64,000 nt of DNA. It comes from Roseateles chitinivorans. Its GTDB lineage: Bacteria; Pseudomonadota; Gammaproteobacteria; Burkholderiales; Burkholderiaceae_C. Positions 44,862-54,817 of this stretch are shown here, piece by piece; positions within the stretch are counted from its first letter, which is position 1, and every line of letters starts with the position of its first letter. The stretch spans positions 1 to 64,000 of the forward strand of contig NZ_PEOG01000006.1 in NCBI RefSeq assembly GCF_002761755.1, in the 5' to 3' direction. A program made the translations under genes and the position numbers. The notes under the pieces are model-generated. The model worked only from the letters and a program-made list of their open reading frames with translations. It did not search any database and was not told where the DNA came from.

Positions 44862-46118
44862 TCAACGGTCAATTTCACCGAACACGATGTCCATCGTGCC
44901 GATCACGGCCACCGCGTCGGCAATCATGTGTCCGCGGGCCATCTCGTCCAGCGCGGCCAGATGCGAATAGCCCGGCGCGCGGATCTTCAGGCGGTACGGC
45001 TTGTTGGCGCCGTCGCTGATCATGTAGATGCCGAACTCGCCCTTCGGATGCTCGACCGATGCGTAGGCCTCGCCCTCGGGGACGCGGAAGCCTTCGGTGA
45101 ACAGCTTGAAGTGGTGGATCAGCTCTTCCATGCTGCTCTTCATCGCGACGCGCGACGGCGGGGCCACCTTGTGGTTGTCGGTGATGACCGGGCCGGGATT
45201 GGCCTTGAGCCACTTCACGCACTGCTGGACGATGCGGTTGGACTGACGCATTTCCTCGACGCGCACGCAGTAGCGGTCGTAGGTGTCGCCGTTGGTGCCG
45301 ACCGGGATGTCGAAGTCCATGCGGTCGTAGACGTCGTAGGGCTGCGTCTTGCGGGTGTCCCAGGCAATGCCCGAGCCGCGCAGCATCGGGCCGGTCAGGC
45401 CCAGGTTCAACGCGCGCTCCGGCGACACGACGCCGATGCCCACGGTGCGCTGCTTCCAGATGCGGTTGTCGGTCAGCAGCGTCTCGTAGTCGTCGACGTT
45501 GGCCGGGAAGCGGTTGCAGAAGTCCTCGATGAAATCGAGCAGCGAGCCCCGGCGGTTCTCGTTGAGCTTGTCGATCGCCTTCTGGTTCTTGATCTTGCTG
45601 ACCTTGTACTGCGGCATCGAGTCCGGCAGGTCGCGATAGACGCCGCCCGGACGGAAGTAGGCCGCGTGCATGCGCGCGCCCGACACCGCCTCGTACATGT
45701 CGAAGATGTCCTCACGCTCGCGGAAGCAGTAGATGAGGATGTTCATCGCGCCGCAGTCGATGCCGTGCGCGCCCAGCCAGAGCAGGTGGTTCAGGATGCG
45801 GGTCAGCTCCGAGAACATCACGCGGATGTACTGCGCGCGCTCGGGGACTTCCAGGCCCAGCATCTTCTCGATGGCCAGGCAGTACGCATGCTCGTTGGCC
45901 ATCATCGACACGTAGTCGAGGCGGTCCATGTAGGGCAGCGACTGGATGAAGGTCTTGGACTCGGCCAGCTTCTCGGTGGCACGGTGCAGGAGGCCGATGT
46001 GCGGATCGGCGCGCTGGATCACTTCACCGTCCAGCTCCAGCACCAGGCGCAGCACGCCGTGCGCGGCCGGGTGCTGCGGACCGAAGTTCAGGGTGTAGTT
46101 CTTGATTTCGGCTGGCAT
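44862..46118 (-). CDS. nuoD: NADH-quinone oxidoreductase subunit D
   Basis: The 49-kDa-type subunit that lines the quinone site. The start chosen ([21 protein letters not shown]) gives 418 residues; a GTG two codons earlier overlaps nuoC and is possible. Family motifs [30 protein letters not shown] and [24 protein letters not shown] are split over the chain. Translation is likely coupled to nuoC. Confidence 0.97.
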   Translation of the reverse strand: MPAEIKNYTLNFGPQHPAAHGVLRLVLELDGEVIQRADPHIGLLHRATEKLAESKTFIQSLPYMDRLDYVSMMANEHAYCLAIEKMLGLEVPERAQYIRVMFSELTRILNHLLWLGAHGIDCGAMNILIYCFREREDIFDMYEAVSGARMHAAYFRPGGVYRDLPDSMPQYKVSKIKNQKAIDKLNENRRGSLLDFIEDFCNRFPANVDDYETLLTDNRIWKQRTVGIGVVSPERALNLGLTGPMLRGSGIAWDTRKTQPYDVYDRMDFDIPVGTNGDTYDRYCVRVEEMRQSNRIVQQCVKWLKANPGPVITDNHKVAPPSRVAMKSSMEELIHHFKLFTEGFRVPEGEAYASVEHPKGEFGIYMISDGANKPYRLKIRAPGYSHLAALDEMARGHMIADAVAVIGTMDIVFGEIDR

Positions 46119-46120
46119 GC

Positions 46121-46717
46121 TCACAGGCCCCCGTAGTTGTCTTCGCGGATCACGCGCGGGGTGATCTCGCGCGGCTCGATGGTCACCGGCTGGTAGACCA
46201 CCCGCTTCTGCTCGGGGTCGTAGCGCATCTCGACATGACCCGACACCGGGAAGTCCTTGCGCATCGGGTGGCCGATGAAGCCGTAGTCGGTCAGGATGCG
46301 GCGCAGGTCCTCGTGGCCCTCGAAGATGATCCCGTACAGATCGAAGGCCTCCCGCTCGAACCAGTTGGCGGCATTCCAGATCGGGGTCACCGCAGCCACC
46401 GCGGGGAAGTCGTCATCGGGAGCGAAGACCTTCACCCGCAGGCGCCAGTTCTTGTTGATCGACAGCAGGTGCGACACGACCGCGAAACGCGCGCCGTCGT
46501 AGGCGCCGTCCTTGTAGGTCGAGTAGTCCACGCCGCACAGGTCGATCAGCTGCTCGAAGCGCAGTTCCGAGTGATCACGCAGCAGCTTGGCGACGTTGAA
46601 GTAGTCCTTGGCCGCGACGGTGATCGTGATTTCGCCGAGCTCGCGCTTGAGCGCGACGATCTGGTCGCCCAGCACGGATTGCAGCGCCGCCTGCAGGGTG
46701 TCGAGTTTCATGGTCAT
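46121..46717 (-). CDS. nuoC: NADH-quinone oxidoreductase subunit C
   Basis: The 30-kDa-type peripheral subunit, 198 residues. The signature ERE(A/V)FDLYGI is visible as [20 protein letters not shown], followed by [19 protein letters not shown]. nuoC is separate from nuoD here, unlike in E. coli where they are fused. The stop overlaps the possible GTG start of nuoD. Confidence 0.97.
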   Translation of the reverse strand: MTMKLDTLQAALQSVLGDQIVALKRELGEITITVAAKDYFNVAKLLRDHSELRFEQLIDLCGVDYSTYKDGAYDGARFAVVSHLLSINKNWRLRVKVFAPDDDFPAVAAVTPIWNAANWFEREAFDLYGIIFEGHEDLRRILTDYGFIGHPMRKDFPVSGHVEMRYDPEQKRVVYQPVTIEPREITPRVIREDNYGGL

Positions 46718-46737
46718 GGGAGTCAGCCTGCTTCTGC

Positions 46738-47214
46738 TCAGCGAGCGATGGTGTTCTCGCGACGGATCTTGGCCTGCAGCTGCAGGATGCCGTAGAGCAG
46801 TGCTTCGGCGGTCGGCGGACAGCCCGGGACATAGACGTCCACCGGCACGATGCGGTCACAGCCGCGCACGACCGAATAGCTGTAGTGGTAGTAGCCGCCG
46901 CCGTTCGCGCAGCTGCCCATGGACAGCACCCAGCGCGGCTCGGCCATCTGGTCGTAGACCTTGCGCAGCGCCGGCGCCATCTTGTTGCACAGCGTGCCGG
47001 CCACGATCATCAGGTCGGACTGGCGCGGGCTGGGACGGAACAGCATGCCGAAGCGGTCGATGTCGTAGCGGGCCGCGCCCGCATGCATCATCTCGACCGC
47101 GCAGCAGGCGAGACCGAAGGTCATCGGCCACAACGAGCCGGTCTTGGACCAGTTCACCAGCTTGTCCAGCTGGGTGGTCATGAAGCCTTCCTTCAATACG
47201 CCTTCGTTACCCAT
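46738..47214 (-). CDS. nuoB: NADH-quinone oxidoreductase subunit B
   Basis: Carries cluster N2, the electron donor to quinone. The tandem cysteines are in [12 protein letters not shown], with the remaining ligands in [11 protein letters not shown] and [11 protein letters not shown]. The N terminus [22 protein letters not shown] matches Burkholderiales NuoB, supporting the long start; an internal ATG 11 codons in is less likely. It lies 173 bp from nuoA, the widest gap in the operon. Confidence 0.97.
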   Translation of the reverse strand: MGNEGVLKEGFMTTQLDKLVNWSKTGSLWPMTFGLACCAVEMMHAGAARYDIDRFGMLFRPSPRQSDLMIVAGTLCNKMAPALRKVYDQMAEPRWVLSMGSCANGGGYYHYSYSVVRGCDRIVPVDVYVPGCPPTAEALLYGILQLQAKIRRENTIAR

Positions 47215-47308
47215 ATCGAATTTCCAATCTTTCGAGATCAGCGGAGAAGGAACTTCGAGACCGCGGCCGTCGCCTTGACGCCGCGTTGACGCGTTGCCCT
47301 TCCCTAAC

Positions 47309-47338
47309 GGACACGCGCCCGAAACGGGCGCCGTGTCC
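47309..47338 (-). other. First hairpin in the nuoA-nuoB gap
   Basis: A near-perfect stem (47309-47321 with 47325-47338, one bulged C) closes on the loop AAA. It is very GC-rich, with no T run after it on the minus strand. Together with the next hairpin it fills the unusually long 173-bp gap and may control read-through or mRNA stability. Confidence 0.55.
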
Positions 47339-47349
47339 TGATGCGTTCA

Positions 47350-47376
47350 CGGGCCCGGCGCGTCGCCGCGGGCCCG
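47350..47376 (-). other. Second hairpin in the nuoA-nuoB gap
   Basis: Two copies of the self-complementary octamer CGGGCCCG (47350-47357 and 47369-47376) flank a short centre GCGCGTCGCCG, giving a stem of eight or more pairs. It starts 11 bases past the nuoA stop on the minus strand and precedes the first hairpin in transcription order. Confidence 0.5.
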
Positions 47377-47387
47377 CCGTCGGGTCG

Positions 47388-47747
47388 TCACTCCCAGTCG
47401 AGCGCGCCCTTCTTCCATTCGTAGGCGAAGCCCACGACCAGGATGCCCAGGAAGATCATCATCGCCCAGAAGCCTTCCGGACCGATCTCGCGCAGCGAGA
47501 CCGCCCAGGGGAACAGGAAGGCGATTTCCAGGTCGAAGAGGATGAAGAGGATGGCGACGAGGTAGTAGCGCACGTCGAATTTCATGCGCGCGTCCTCGAA
47601 GGCCTCGAAGCCGCATTCGTAGGGGCTGTTCTTTGCCGCGTCAGGGCGACGCGGGCCGGCCAGGAAGCCCAGCACTTGCGGGGCGATACCCACTCCGCAA
47701 CCGACCAGGATGAAAAGGATGACGGGCAGGTATTGTTCCAGGCTCAC
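47388..47747 (-). CDS. nuoA: NADH-quinone oxidoreductase subunit A
   Basis: First gene of the complex I operon. The GTG start at 47747 ([16 protein letters not shown]) gives the usual 119 residues; the longer open frame to 47900 adds non-conserved sequence. Three helices are seen, with the family motif [24 protein letters not shown] broken by no gap, and [12 protein letters not shown] in the third helix region. GAGAGC precedes the GTG. Confidence 0.95.
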   Translation of the reverse strand: MSLEQYLPVILFILVGCGVGIAPQVLGFLAGPRRPDAAKNSPYECGFEAFEDARMKFDVRYYLVAILFILFDLEIAFLFPWAVSLREIGPEGFWAMMIFLGILVVGFAYEWKKGALDWE

Positions 47748-48037
47748 GGCTTGCTCTCGTTTTGATGCCGGGATCGCGATACTGCCGCAGCGGGCGGCAA
47801 TTCCAATTCCCAACGTGTCACCGAAGATTGGCAGGCCAGGGCCGACCAACGATTCGGCAAAAGCAACGGGCGCGCCGCCAGCGATTATCCAATCGCTCAC
47901 GGACCGCGCCCGCCTTGGACTCCGGAAATTCGCACACGCATGTCGCGTGGAGATTCCCCCGAATCCTTCAACCTGCTTGATCTGCTTCGATCCGGCTTTC
48001 CGGCTAGATCACGAAGACCATGGCAGGCCGATTTATC

Positions 48038-48122
48038 TGGTGCCGACGGCGAGACTCGAACTCGCACAGCTTTCGCCACTACCCCCTCAAGATAGCGTGT
48101 CTACCAATTTCACCACGTCGGC
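48038..48122 (-). tRNA. tRNA-Leu (anticodon GAG)
   Basis: An 85-nt gene with CCA encoded. The acceptor stem pairs GCCGACG with CGTCGGC, the anticodon stem CTATC/GGTAG encloses the loop TTGAGGG, so the anticodon is GAG (reads CUU/CUC). A long variable arm (TGGCGAAAGCT region) fits a class II leucine tRNA, and the T loop is TTCGAGT. It lies between secG and nuoA on the same strand; the tRNA-Leu(GAG) gene also follows secG in E. coli (leuU). Confidence 0.95.
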
Positions 48123-48256
48123 TGGTTGTCACCCTTCAGTGACTTTGTCTTGACGGCTCGCGTTTCAGACAGCCTCGAATTCTATAGCGCTTTCTGAGCG
48201 ACAAAAAGAAACCGAAGCAATTTTGTCGAGGAGCTTGCGCTTGCCGCCCATCTCTG

Positions 48257-48649
48257 TCAGTTCGAGGCGCCCGAGGCCGCCGCCGAAGGCGCGGCCTGAG
48301 GAGCGATCGAAGCGCCCGGCAGCACTGCGGCCGAAGCCGGAGAGGCCGGCGTGGCGGCGCGCTCCAGCAGCTGCTCGCCAGCCGTCGGGCCGGTGCCGAT
48401 ACCGCCCTCGCGGTGGCTGCCCATGTAGGCCAGGGCCAGCGTCGCCACGAAGAAGATCGTCGCCGCGACCGCGGTCGAGCGCGACAGGAAGTTGGCGCTG
48501 CCGGTCGCACCGAACAGCGAGCCCGAGGCCCCGCTGCCGAACGAGGCGCCCATGTCGGCCCCCTTGCCGTGCTGGACCAGCACCAGGCCGATCATCGCCA
48601 GTGCCGCGATCAGCTGCACCACCAGCACCAGGTTCATCATCACTTGCAT
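48257..48649 (-). CDS. secG: Preprotein translocase subunit SecG
   Basis: Small SecYEG subunit of 130 residues. The first helix starts VMMNLVLVVQLIAALAMIGL, followed by the conserved VLVQHGKGADMGASFGSGAS loop and a second helix (AATIFFVATLALAYMG). The C-terminal tail (about residues 83-130) is Ala/Pro/Ser-rich and not conserved. It lies 34 bp after tpiA and is followed by tRNA-Leu. Confidence 0.95.
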   Translation of the reverse strand: MQVMMNLVLVVQLIAALAMIGLVLVQHGKGADMGASFGSGASGSLFGATGSANFLSRSTAVAATIFFVATLALAYMGSHREGGIGTGPTAGEQLLERAATPASPASAAVLPGASIAPQAAPSAAASGASN

Positions 48650-48683
48650 TGCTTCTTTCTCCAGGAACCTTGAACGCCGGGCT

Positions 48684-49424
48684 TCAGCCGGCGGCGCGGC
48701 AGATCGCCGCGAAATCGGCCGCCTTCAGCGCGGCACCTCCGATGAGGCCGCCATCGATGTCGGGCTGCGCAAACAGTTGGACGGCGTTGTCGGGCTTGAC
48801 GCTGCCGCCGTAAAGGATCTGCATCTGATCGGCCTTCTGCGTGGCCGCGCGCAACTGCTGACGCAGCAGCGCATGGACCTGCTGGGCCTGCTCCGGCGTG
48901 GCCGTCAGTCCGGTACCGATCGCCCACACCGGCTCATAGGCCACGACGATCTCGCCAATGCAGTGCGTCAGCGTGTGGATCACCGCCGCCAGCTGGCGCT
49001 TGACGACCTCTTCCGTCTTGCCGCCCTCGCGCTCGGCCAGCGTCTCGCCGACACAGACGATCGGCGTGACACCATGCGCCAGCGCCGCCTTGGCCTTGTC
49101 GGCGACCAGCTGGTCGCTCTCGGCGTGATAGGCGCGCCGCTCCGAATGGCCGACGATCGCGAAACGGCAGCCCAGGTCGGCCAGCATCGCCGAGGACACC
49201 TCGCCGGTGTACGCGCCCTGCTCGTGCGTGGACACGTCCTGCGCGCCGTAGACCATCTGCGTGCCGGTCAGCGCGAGCGCCGTCTCCGTGATGTACGGGA
49301 ATGGCACGCACACGGCCACCTGGGCGTTCCACGGACCCGCTTCCTTGAGGCCCGCCAGCAGCACGGCGTTGGACGCACGGGTGCCATGCATCTTCCAGTT
49401 GCCGACCACCAGTTTCTTGCGCAT
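48684..49424 (-). CDS. tpiA: Triosephosphate isomerase
   Basis: It interconverts dihydroxyacetone phosphate and glyceraldehyde 3-phosphate in glycolysis. The 246 residues carry GNWKMHG (substrate lysine), VGHSERR (catalytic histidine), [13 protein letters not shown] (catalytic glutamate) and YGGSVKPDN (phosphate loop). The start at 49424 ([11 protein letters not shown]) is the family start; the frame extends upstream without support. It precedes secG. Confidence 0.97.
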   Translation of the reverse strand: MRKKLVVGNWKMHGTRASNAVLLAGLKEAGPWNAQVAVCVPFPYITETALALTGTQMVYGAQDVSTHEQGAYTGEVSSAMLADLGCRFAIVGHSERRAYHAESDQLVADKAKAALAHGVTPIVCVGETLAEREGGKTEEVVKRQLAAVIHTLTHCIGEIVVAYEPVWAIGTGLTATPEQAQQVHALLRQQLRAATQKADQMQILYGGSVKPDNAVQLFAQPDIDGGLIGGAALKAADFAAICRAAG

Positions 49425-49472
49425 CACATCAACTCCCTTGAAACCGAAAAAGCCCGCGACCGAGCCGGCCAC

Positions 49473-50459
49473 TCACCAGCTCAGCACGATCTTGCCGACG
49501 TGCTCGCCCGACTCCATCAGCGCATGCGCCGCAGCCGCCTCGGCGGCCGGCAACTGCCGGAAGATGACGGGCGCGATGGCACGGGACTCGAGCAGCGGCC
49601 AGACCCGCTCGCGCAGCGCGCGGGCGATGCCGGCCTTGAATGCGATCGGGCGCGGACGCAGCGTCGAGCCGGTGATCGTCAGACGGCGACGCAGGACCTG
49701 GCCCGCATCGAACTCCGCCTTCACCCCACCCTGCACCGCGATGATCACGGCGCGGCCGTCGTCGGCCAGGCATTGCACGTTGCGCGCGACATAGCTGCCG
49801 GCGACCATGTCCAGGATGACATCGACACCGCGACCGCCGGTCGCCGCGTTCACCGCCTCGACGAAGTCCTGGTCGCGATAGTTGATCGCGACGTCGGCAC
49901 CCAGCGCCAGGCAGGCCTTGGCCTTGTCCGCGTTGCCGACGGTGACCAGCACCGTCGAGCCCAGCGCCTTGGCGATCTGGATCGCGGTGACGCCGATGCC
50001 GGAGCTGCCGCCATGCACCAGCAGGCTTTCGCCCGGCTGCAGGCGCGCGCGCTCGAAGACGTTGCTCCAGACGGTGAAGAAGGTCTCCGGCAGGCTCGCC
50101 GCCTCGACCATCGACCAGCCCCGCGGCACCGGCAGGCACTGCGCCACCGGAGCGACGCAGAGCTCGGCATAACCGCCACCGGCCACGAGCGCGCAGACCG
50201 CGTCACCCACCTTCAGACCGGCACCAGCCAGCGCCTGCGCATCCCCGGCCTCGATGACGCCCGCCACCTCCAGACCCGGAAGATCGCTGGCGCCGACGGG
50301 CGGCGGATAGGCGCCCTTGCGCTGCAGCACATCCGGGCGGTTGATGCCGTAGGCCTGCACGCGGATCAGGCACTCGCCGGCCCCGGCAATGGGGTCGGCA
50401 CGCTCGATCAGCTGCAGGACCTCCGGTCCGCCAGGCTGGGTGATGGCGATGGCTTTCAT
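49473..50459 (-). CDS. NAD(P)H-quinone oxidoreductase, zeta-crystallin/PIG3-like
   Basis: The 328-residue medium-chain reductase has the catalytic-domain start MKAIAITQPGGPEVLQLIE and NRPDVLQRKGAYPPP, and a nucleotide-binding HGGSSGIGVTAIQIAKALG. There are no structural zinc cysteines, which fits the quinone oxidoreductase branch. It lies between pnp and tpiA, 49 bp before the latter, and is commonly found there in Burkholderiales. Substrate not determined. Confidence 0.93.
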   Translation of the reverse strand: MKAIAITQPGGPEVLQLIERADPIAGAGECLIRVQAYGINRPDVLQRKGAYPPPVGASDLPGLEVAGVIEAGDAQALAGAGLKVGDAVCALVAGGGYAELCVAPVAQCLPVPRGWSMVEAASLPETFFTVWSNVFERARLQPGESLLVHGGSSGIGVTAIQIAKALGSTVLVTVGNADKAKACLALGADVAINYRDQDFVEAVNAATGGRGVDVILDMVAGSYVARNVQCLADDGRAVIIAVQGGVKAEFDAGQVLRRRLTITGSTLRPRPIAFKAGIARALRERVWPLLESRAIAPVIFRQLPAAEAAAAHALMESGEHVGKIVLSW

Positions 50460-50502
50460 GACAGGTCGGATCGCGGTGCGTCGAAGCCGGGGATCGGGCC
50501 GA

Positions 50503-52641
50503 TTACTCGGCCGAACCTTCGCCGTGAGCCGGAGCGACCGGCGCCGCGTCGCGGTCCAGCAGCGCCTTCATCGACAGCTTGATGCGACCCTTCTCATCGG
50601 TCTCCAGGACCTTGACCTTGACAATCTGGCCTTCGCTCAGGAAGTCGGTGACCTTCTCCACGCGCTGGTGGGCGATCTGGCTGATGTGCAGCAGACCGTC
50701 CTTGCCCGGCAGGATGTTGATCAGCGCACCGAAGTCCAGGATCTTGGTGACCGGGCCTTCGTAGACCTTGCCGATCTCAGCCTCGGCCGTGATCTGCTCG
50801 ATGCGCTTCTTGGCCAGCTCGGCCTTGTCGCCGTCGGTCGAGGCGATGGTGATCGTGCCGTCCTCGGCGATGTCGATCTGCGTGCCGGTTTCCTCGGTCA
50901 GCGCACGGATGGTGGCGCCGCCCTTGCCGATCACGTCGCGGATCTTCTCCGGATTGATCTTCATCGTGTACAGGCGGGGCGCGAACTGGGAGATCTCGGC
51001 ATTGGCCGAGCCCATCGCCGCCACCATCTTTTCCAGGATGTGCAGACGCGCTTCCTTGGCCTGCGCCAGGGCGACCTGCATGATCTCCTTGGTGATGCCC
51101 TGGATCTTGATGTCCATCTGCAGCGCGGTGATGCCCGAGGTCGTGCCGGCCACCTTGAAGTCCATGTCGCCGAGGTGATCCTCGTCGCCCAGGATGTCAG
51201 TCAGCACCGCGAAGCGGTTGCCGTCCTTGATCAGGCCCATGGCGATGCCGGCGACGTGCGCCTTCAGCGGCACGCCGGCATCCAGCAGCGACAGGCAGCC
51301 GCCGCAGACCGAGGCCATCGAGGACGAGCCGTTCGACTCGGTGATCTCCGAGACCACGCGGATCGAGTACGGGAAGTCTTCCTTGGTCGGCAGCACGGCG
51401 ACCAGCGCCCGCTTGGCCAGGCGGCCGTGGCCGATCTCGCGGCGCTTGGGGCTGCCCACGCGGCCGGTCTCGCCGGTGGCGAACGGGGGCATGTTGTAGT
51501 GCAGCATGAAGCGCTCGGAATACTCGCCCGCCAGCGCGTCGATGACTTGCGCGTCGCGGTCGGTGCCCAGCGTCGCGGCGACCAGCGCCTGCGTCTCGCC
51601 CCGGGTGAACAGTGCCGAGCCGTGGGCGCGCGGCAGCACGCTGTTGCGGATCTCGATGGCGCGCACGGTGCGGGTGTCGCGGCCGTCGATGCGAGGCTCG
51701 CCGGCCAGGATCTGGCCACGGACGATGCGGGCTTCGATCTCGAACAGCAGGCCATCGACTTCCACGCCGTCGAAGGCGACGCCTTCGGCGGTCAGGGCGT
51801 CCTTGACCTTGGCGTAGGCGGTGCGGCAGGCCTCGGTGCGGGCCTGCTTGGAGCGGATCTGGTAAGCGGCGCGCAGCTCTTCCTCGGCCAGCGCGGTGAC
51901 CTTGGCGATGAAGCCCTCGTCCTTGGCCGGGGCGACCCAGTTCCAGGACGGCTTGCCGGCTTCACGGACCAGCTCGTTGATCGCGGCGATGGCGACCTTG
52001 CCCTGGTCGTGGCCGTAGGTCACGGCGCCCAGCATGATGTCTTCGCTCAGCTGGTCAGCCTCGGACTCGACCATCAGCACGGCCGCTTCGGTGCCGGCGA
52101 CGACCAGATCCAGCTTCGAATCGATCAGCTGGGTCTTGCCCGGGTTCAGCACGTACTCGCCATTGACGTAGCCCACGCGGGCGGCGCCGATCGGGCCGTT
52201 GAACGGAATGCCGGAGATGGCCAGCGCGGCGCTGGTGGCGATCATGGCGGCGATGTCGGCCTGGACTTCCGGGTTCAGCGACACCGTGTGGATCACGACC
52301 TGGACTTCGTTGAAGAAGCCTTCGGGGAACAGCGGGCGGATCGGGCGGTCGATCAGGCGCGAGGTCAGGGTCTCGAGCTCGCTCGGGCGGCCTTCACGCT
52401 TGAAGAAGCTGCCGGGGATCTTGCCGGCGGCATAGGTCTTCTCGATGTAGTCGACGGTCAGCGGGAAGAAGTCCTGGCCGGCCTTCGGGGCCGACTTGGC
52501 GACGACGGTCGCCAGGACCACGGTGTCCTCGATGTTCACCAGGACGGCGCCGCTGGATTGACGGGCGATCTCGCCGGTCTCCATCACGACTTGGTGCTGG
52601 CCCCATTGGAAGGTCTTCGTGACCTTGTTGAACATGCTCAT
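50503..52641 (-). CDS. pnp: Polyribonucleotide nucleotidyltransferase
   Basis: PNPase degrades RNA 3' to 5' by phosphorolysis and is a degradosome partner. The 712 residues contain two RNase PH domains (motifs [29 protein letters not shown]; second domain [20 protein letters not shown] and [11 protein letters not shown]), a KH domain ([17 protein letters not shown]) and a C-terminal S1 domain ([20 protein letters not shown]). The start at 52641 ([18 protein letters not shown]) matches the family. It follows rpsO after a structured 314-bp leader that probably controls it. Confidence 0.97.
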   Translation of the reverse strand: MSMFNKVTKTFQWGQHQVVMETGEIARQSSGAVLVNIEDTVVLATVVAKSAPKAGQDFFPLTVDYIEKTYAAGKIPGSFFKREGRPSELETLTSRLIDRPIRPLFPEGFFNEVQVVIHTVSLNPEVQADIAAMIATSAALAISGIPFNGPIGAARVGYVNGEYVLNPGKTQLIDSKLDLVVAGTEAAVLMVESEADQLSEDIMLGAVTYGHDQGKVAIAAINELVREAGKPSWNWVAPAKDEGFIAKVTALAEEELRAAYQIRSKQARTEACRTAYAKVKDALTAEGVAFDGVEVDGLLFEIEARIVRGQILAGEPRIDGRDTRTVRAIEIRNSVLPRAHGSALFTRGETQALVAATLGTDRDAQVIDALAGEYSERFMLHYNMPPFATGETGRVGSPKRREIGHGRLAKRALVAVLPTKEDFPYSIRVVSEITESNGSSSMASVCGGCLSLLDAGVPLKAHVAGIAMGLIKDGNRFAVLTDILGDEDHLGDMDFKVAGTTSGITALQMDIKIQGITKEIMQVALAQAKEARLHILEKMVAAMGSANAEISQFAPRLYTMKINPEKIRDVIGKGGATIRALTEETGTQIDIAEDGTITIASTDGDKAELAKKRIEQITAEAEIGKVYEGPVTKILDFGALINILPGKDGLLHISQIAHQRVEKVTDFLSEGQIVKVKVLETDEKGRIKLSMKALLDRDAAPVAPAHGEGSAE

Positions 52642-52955
52642 TCGAGTTCTCCTCAGTTCAGGGATGCGCCGCTCGCGGTGCGGCGCGGAACCGGGAGTGA
52701 AGCTGGGTTTGGCGGGATGCCATTCCAGAGCGCCTGCTTGCCCGGCCCCTGCCGGCAAGCGCATTGGAATGACACAGCAGCGCCACGTCAGCCCGACTCC
52801 ATCGTCTTCTCACGCGACCCGCCCACGGGGGCTGGCGGCGTGACCGGCGACTGGACCGGTGGCGAGCCGTCCGGAACGCTCCGGCAGCGGCTCGCAGAAA
52901 CGACAAAGAGCCTGTTGGAATCGGACCAATCAGGCTCTTTGCATGCGCACGCGAA
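52642..52955 (-). promoter_or_regulatory. Structured pnp leader between rpsO and pnp
   Basis: This 314-bp gap holds no gene but several strong inverted repeats. A long stem-loop at 52721-52771 pairs CATTCCA with TGGAATG outside and GCTTGC with GCAAGC inside. A second at 52862-52895 has an 8-bp outer stem and a CCGGA/TCCGG inner stem. A third at 52666-52686 (7-bp stem) lies just before the pnp ribosome site. In E. coli a long leader hairpin, cut by RNase III, lets PNPase repress its own synthesis; the same logic is inferred here. Confidence 0.6.
52905..52940 (-). terminator. Rho-independent terminator after rpsO
   Basis: A 10-bp stem (52905-52914 with 52931-52940, AAAGAGCCTG/CAGGCTCTTT) with an inner TTGG/CCAA extension lies 15 bases past the rpsO stop. 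The T tract is short (TTTG, then TTT further on), so some read-through into pnp is likely, as in other rpsO-pnp pairs. Confidence 0.75.
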
Positions 52956-53225
52956 TTACTTGCGCAGACCCAGCTTCTGGATCAGGGCGGTGTAGCGGTC
53001 CGCATCCTTGTTCTTCAGGTAGGCCAGCAGGCTCTTGCGCTGGTTGACCATCTTCAGCAGGCCGCGGCGGCCGTGGTGGTCCTTGGCGTGCAGCTTGAAG
53101 TGGGGGGTCAGCTCATTGATGCGAGCGGTCAGCAGGGCGACCTGGACTTCGGGGGAGCCCGTGTCGTTGGCGCTGCGGGCGTTGGCCTTGACGATGTCGG
53201 CCTTGTTCAGATCGGCGATGGACAT
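52956..53225 (-). CDS. rpsO: 30S ribosomal protein S15
   Basis: The 89-residue protein binds 16S rRNA early in 30S assembly. The start at 53225 ([18 protein letters not shown]) gives the standard length; the frame continues upstream without support. The family motifs [20 protein letters not shown] and [15 protein letters not shown] are present. It precedes pnp, the conserved bacterial order. Confidence 0.97.
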   Translation of the reverse strand: MSIADLNKADIVKANARSANDTGSPEVQVALLTARINELTPHFKLHAKDHHGRRGLLKMVNQRKSLLAYLKNKDADRYTALIQKLGLRK

Positions 53226-53387
53226 GATGCGCTCCTTGTTCCGGAATGGTTCGGAAGGTCCGCCGGGCATGGCCGATGAAGGCTGCGAGTGCGCTGACGG
53301 TTTCCGAGGATTGACTTGCGGTCACAGGTGAAACCGACCCGTGCCGTGCTGGCTGTTCCCCTGGACGGACCAGGCAAAACAGCGCGC

Positions 53388-53416
53388 AGTATATACCAAT
53401 CAGACAGGGAGTCGGC
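53388..53416 (-). promoter_or_regulatory. Candidate rpsO promoter
   Basis: On the minus strand TATACT (53393-53388) is preceded by 17 bases and GCCGAC (53416-53411), a good -10 and a poor -35 box. It lies in the only AT-rich patch upstream of rpsO, 163 bp before the start codon. Confidence 0.5.
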
Positions 53417-53467
53417 GTTCGCCCGGGGCGAAGGACCCGGACGGACCGCCCGTCCCGGCCCGCGACC

Positions 53468-54817
53468 TCAGTCCGGACGACGCATCCGGCAGGACGACGG
53501 CTGCGCCGCCCGCGTCGCGTCCAGGTAGCGCAGGGTGCGGAAGCCGTAACCGGATCCCTCGTTGTCGTGCGGCACGCCCGCCTCCCCGGCGCGGCGCATC
53601 ACGCTGACGTACAGCGGCTGCTGGAGCTGGTGATCGGCGGCGCGCATCTCGCCTTCGTGGGCGATGCCCAGCGGCCGGCCGTCCAGTTTCAACCCCTCGA
53701 GCGCCGTCGCCACCGCCCGGGGCGCCGTCGTGCCGGCCCGCTCCATCGCGGCGACCAGCATCTCCACCATCAACTGCATGCGTGCATGCAGGTAGTCGTG
53801 CTCCGGCTTGGGGAAGCGCTGGCGGAACGCGGCATAGAAGCGCTCTGCGTCTGCCGTGCCGACATTCGGATGCCATTCGGCGACCGCCAGCACCCGGTCG
53901 ACGCCCGCTTCGCCGAGCACCCCCGGCACGCCCAGCGCGTTGCCGTAGAAGGTGTGGAAGCGCGCCTCCAGCCCGATGTCCTTGGCCGCCTTGATCAGCA
54001 AGGTCAGGTCGTTGCCCCAGTTGCCGGTCAGCACGGCCTGGGCGCCGCTGGCGCGGATCTTGGTCGCGTAGGGCAGGAAGTCCTTCACGCGGCCGAGCGG
54101 ATGCAGTTCGTCGCCGACGATGCGCAGGTCGGGCCGGCGCCTGGCGAGCATCGCCCTCGCTTGCTCGCGCAGGTGCTGGCCGAAGCTGTAGTCCTGGCCG
54201 ATCAGGTAGATCGTCTTCAGCGCCCGATCCTGGGCGATCACCTCGACCAGCGCGGCCAGCCGCATGTCGGTGTGGGCGTCGAAGCGGAAGTGCCAGAAGC
54301 TGCACTGCGCGCCGGTCAACGCCGGATCGACGGCGGCGTAGTTCAGGAACAGCGCGCGGCGCGCCGGCTCACGCGCGTTGTGCTTGTCCAGCGCCGCGAT
54401 CAGCGCGCCAGCGACGGCCGAGCTGTTGCCCTGCAGCACGACCTGGATGCCCTGGTCGGTCGCGGCGCGCAGCATCGACAGCGACTCCTCGACCGAGCCC
54501 TTGCTGTCGAAGCGCACCAGTTCCAGCCGCCGCGCGCCGCCGGGCAGCCTCACGCCCCCGCGGGCGTTGACGCGTTCGGTGGCCCAGACCAGGTTGCGGA
54601 ACACCGCTTCGCCGCCATTGCCGAGCGGCCCGGACAGGCCCTCGATCAGCGCGAGTCGGATGGGCGCCGCCGGAGCGCCGATCGGGATCGATGACGCGGA
54701 AGACGTGGCCGAGGCCCCCTGGCCGGTCGACGAGGCCGTCACGCTCGCGGACGACGCCATGCCGACGGTCATCGCGGCGCCCAGCAGCAGCGCCACCCTC
54801 CCCGCCCGGCGCCTCAC
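53468..54817 (-). CDS. Periplasmic substrate-binding protein, branched-chain amino acid ABC type
   Basis: The 449-residue precursor starts at a GTG overlapping the tsaD stop (GTGA). A signal peptide ([20 protein letters not shown]) and a Ser/Thr-rich spacer lead into a type I periplasmic-binding fold: [34 protein letters not shown], and [16 protein letters not shown]. No permease or ATPase gene is adjacent in the window, so it is an orphan; the ligand could be an amino acid, amide or aromatic acid. Coupling to tsaD is unusual and may be only positional. Confidence 0.82.
   Translation of the reverse strand: MRRRAGRVALLLGAAMTVGMASSASVTASSTGQGASATSSASSIPIGAPAAPIRLALIEGLSGPLGNGGEAVFRNLVWATERVNARGGVRLPGGARRLELVRFDSKGSVEESLSMLRAATDQGIQVVLQGNSSAVAGALIAALDKHNAREPARRALFLNYAAVDPALTGAQCSFWHFRFDAHTDMRLAALVEVIAQDRALKTIYLIGQDYSFGQHLREQARAMLARRRPDLRIVGDELHPLGRVKDFLPYATKIRASGAQAVLTGNWGNDLTLLIKAAKDIGLEARFHTFYGNALGVPGVLGEAGVDRVLAVAEWHPNVGTADAERFYAAFRQRFPKPEHDYLHARMQLMVEMLVAAMERAGTTAPRAVATALEGLKLDGRPLGIAHEGEMRAADHQLQQPLYVSVMRRAGEAGVPHDNEGSGYGFRTLRYLDATRAAQPSSCRMRRPD

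Noticed and set aside
48199..48228. Possible AT-rich hairpin (CGACAAAA/TTTTGTCG) after secG as a terminator.
   Set aside because: The stem is AT-rich with a 14-base loop and no clean T run beyond it, so it was not called; the tRNA may be read from the secG transcript.
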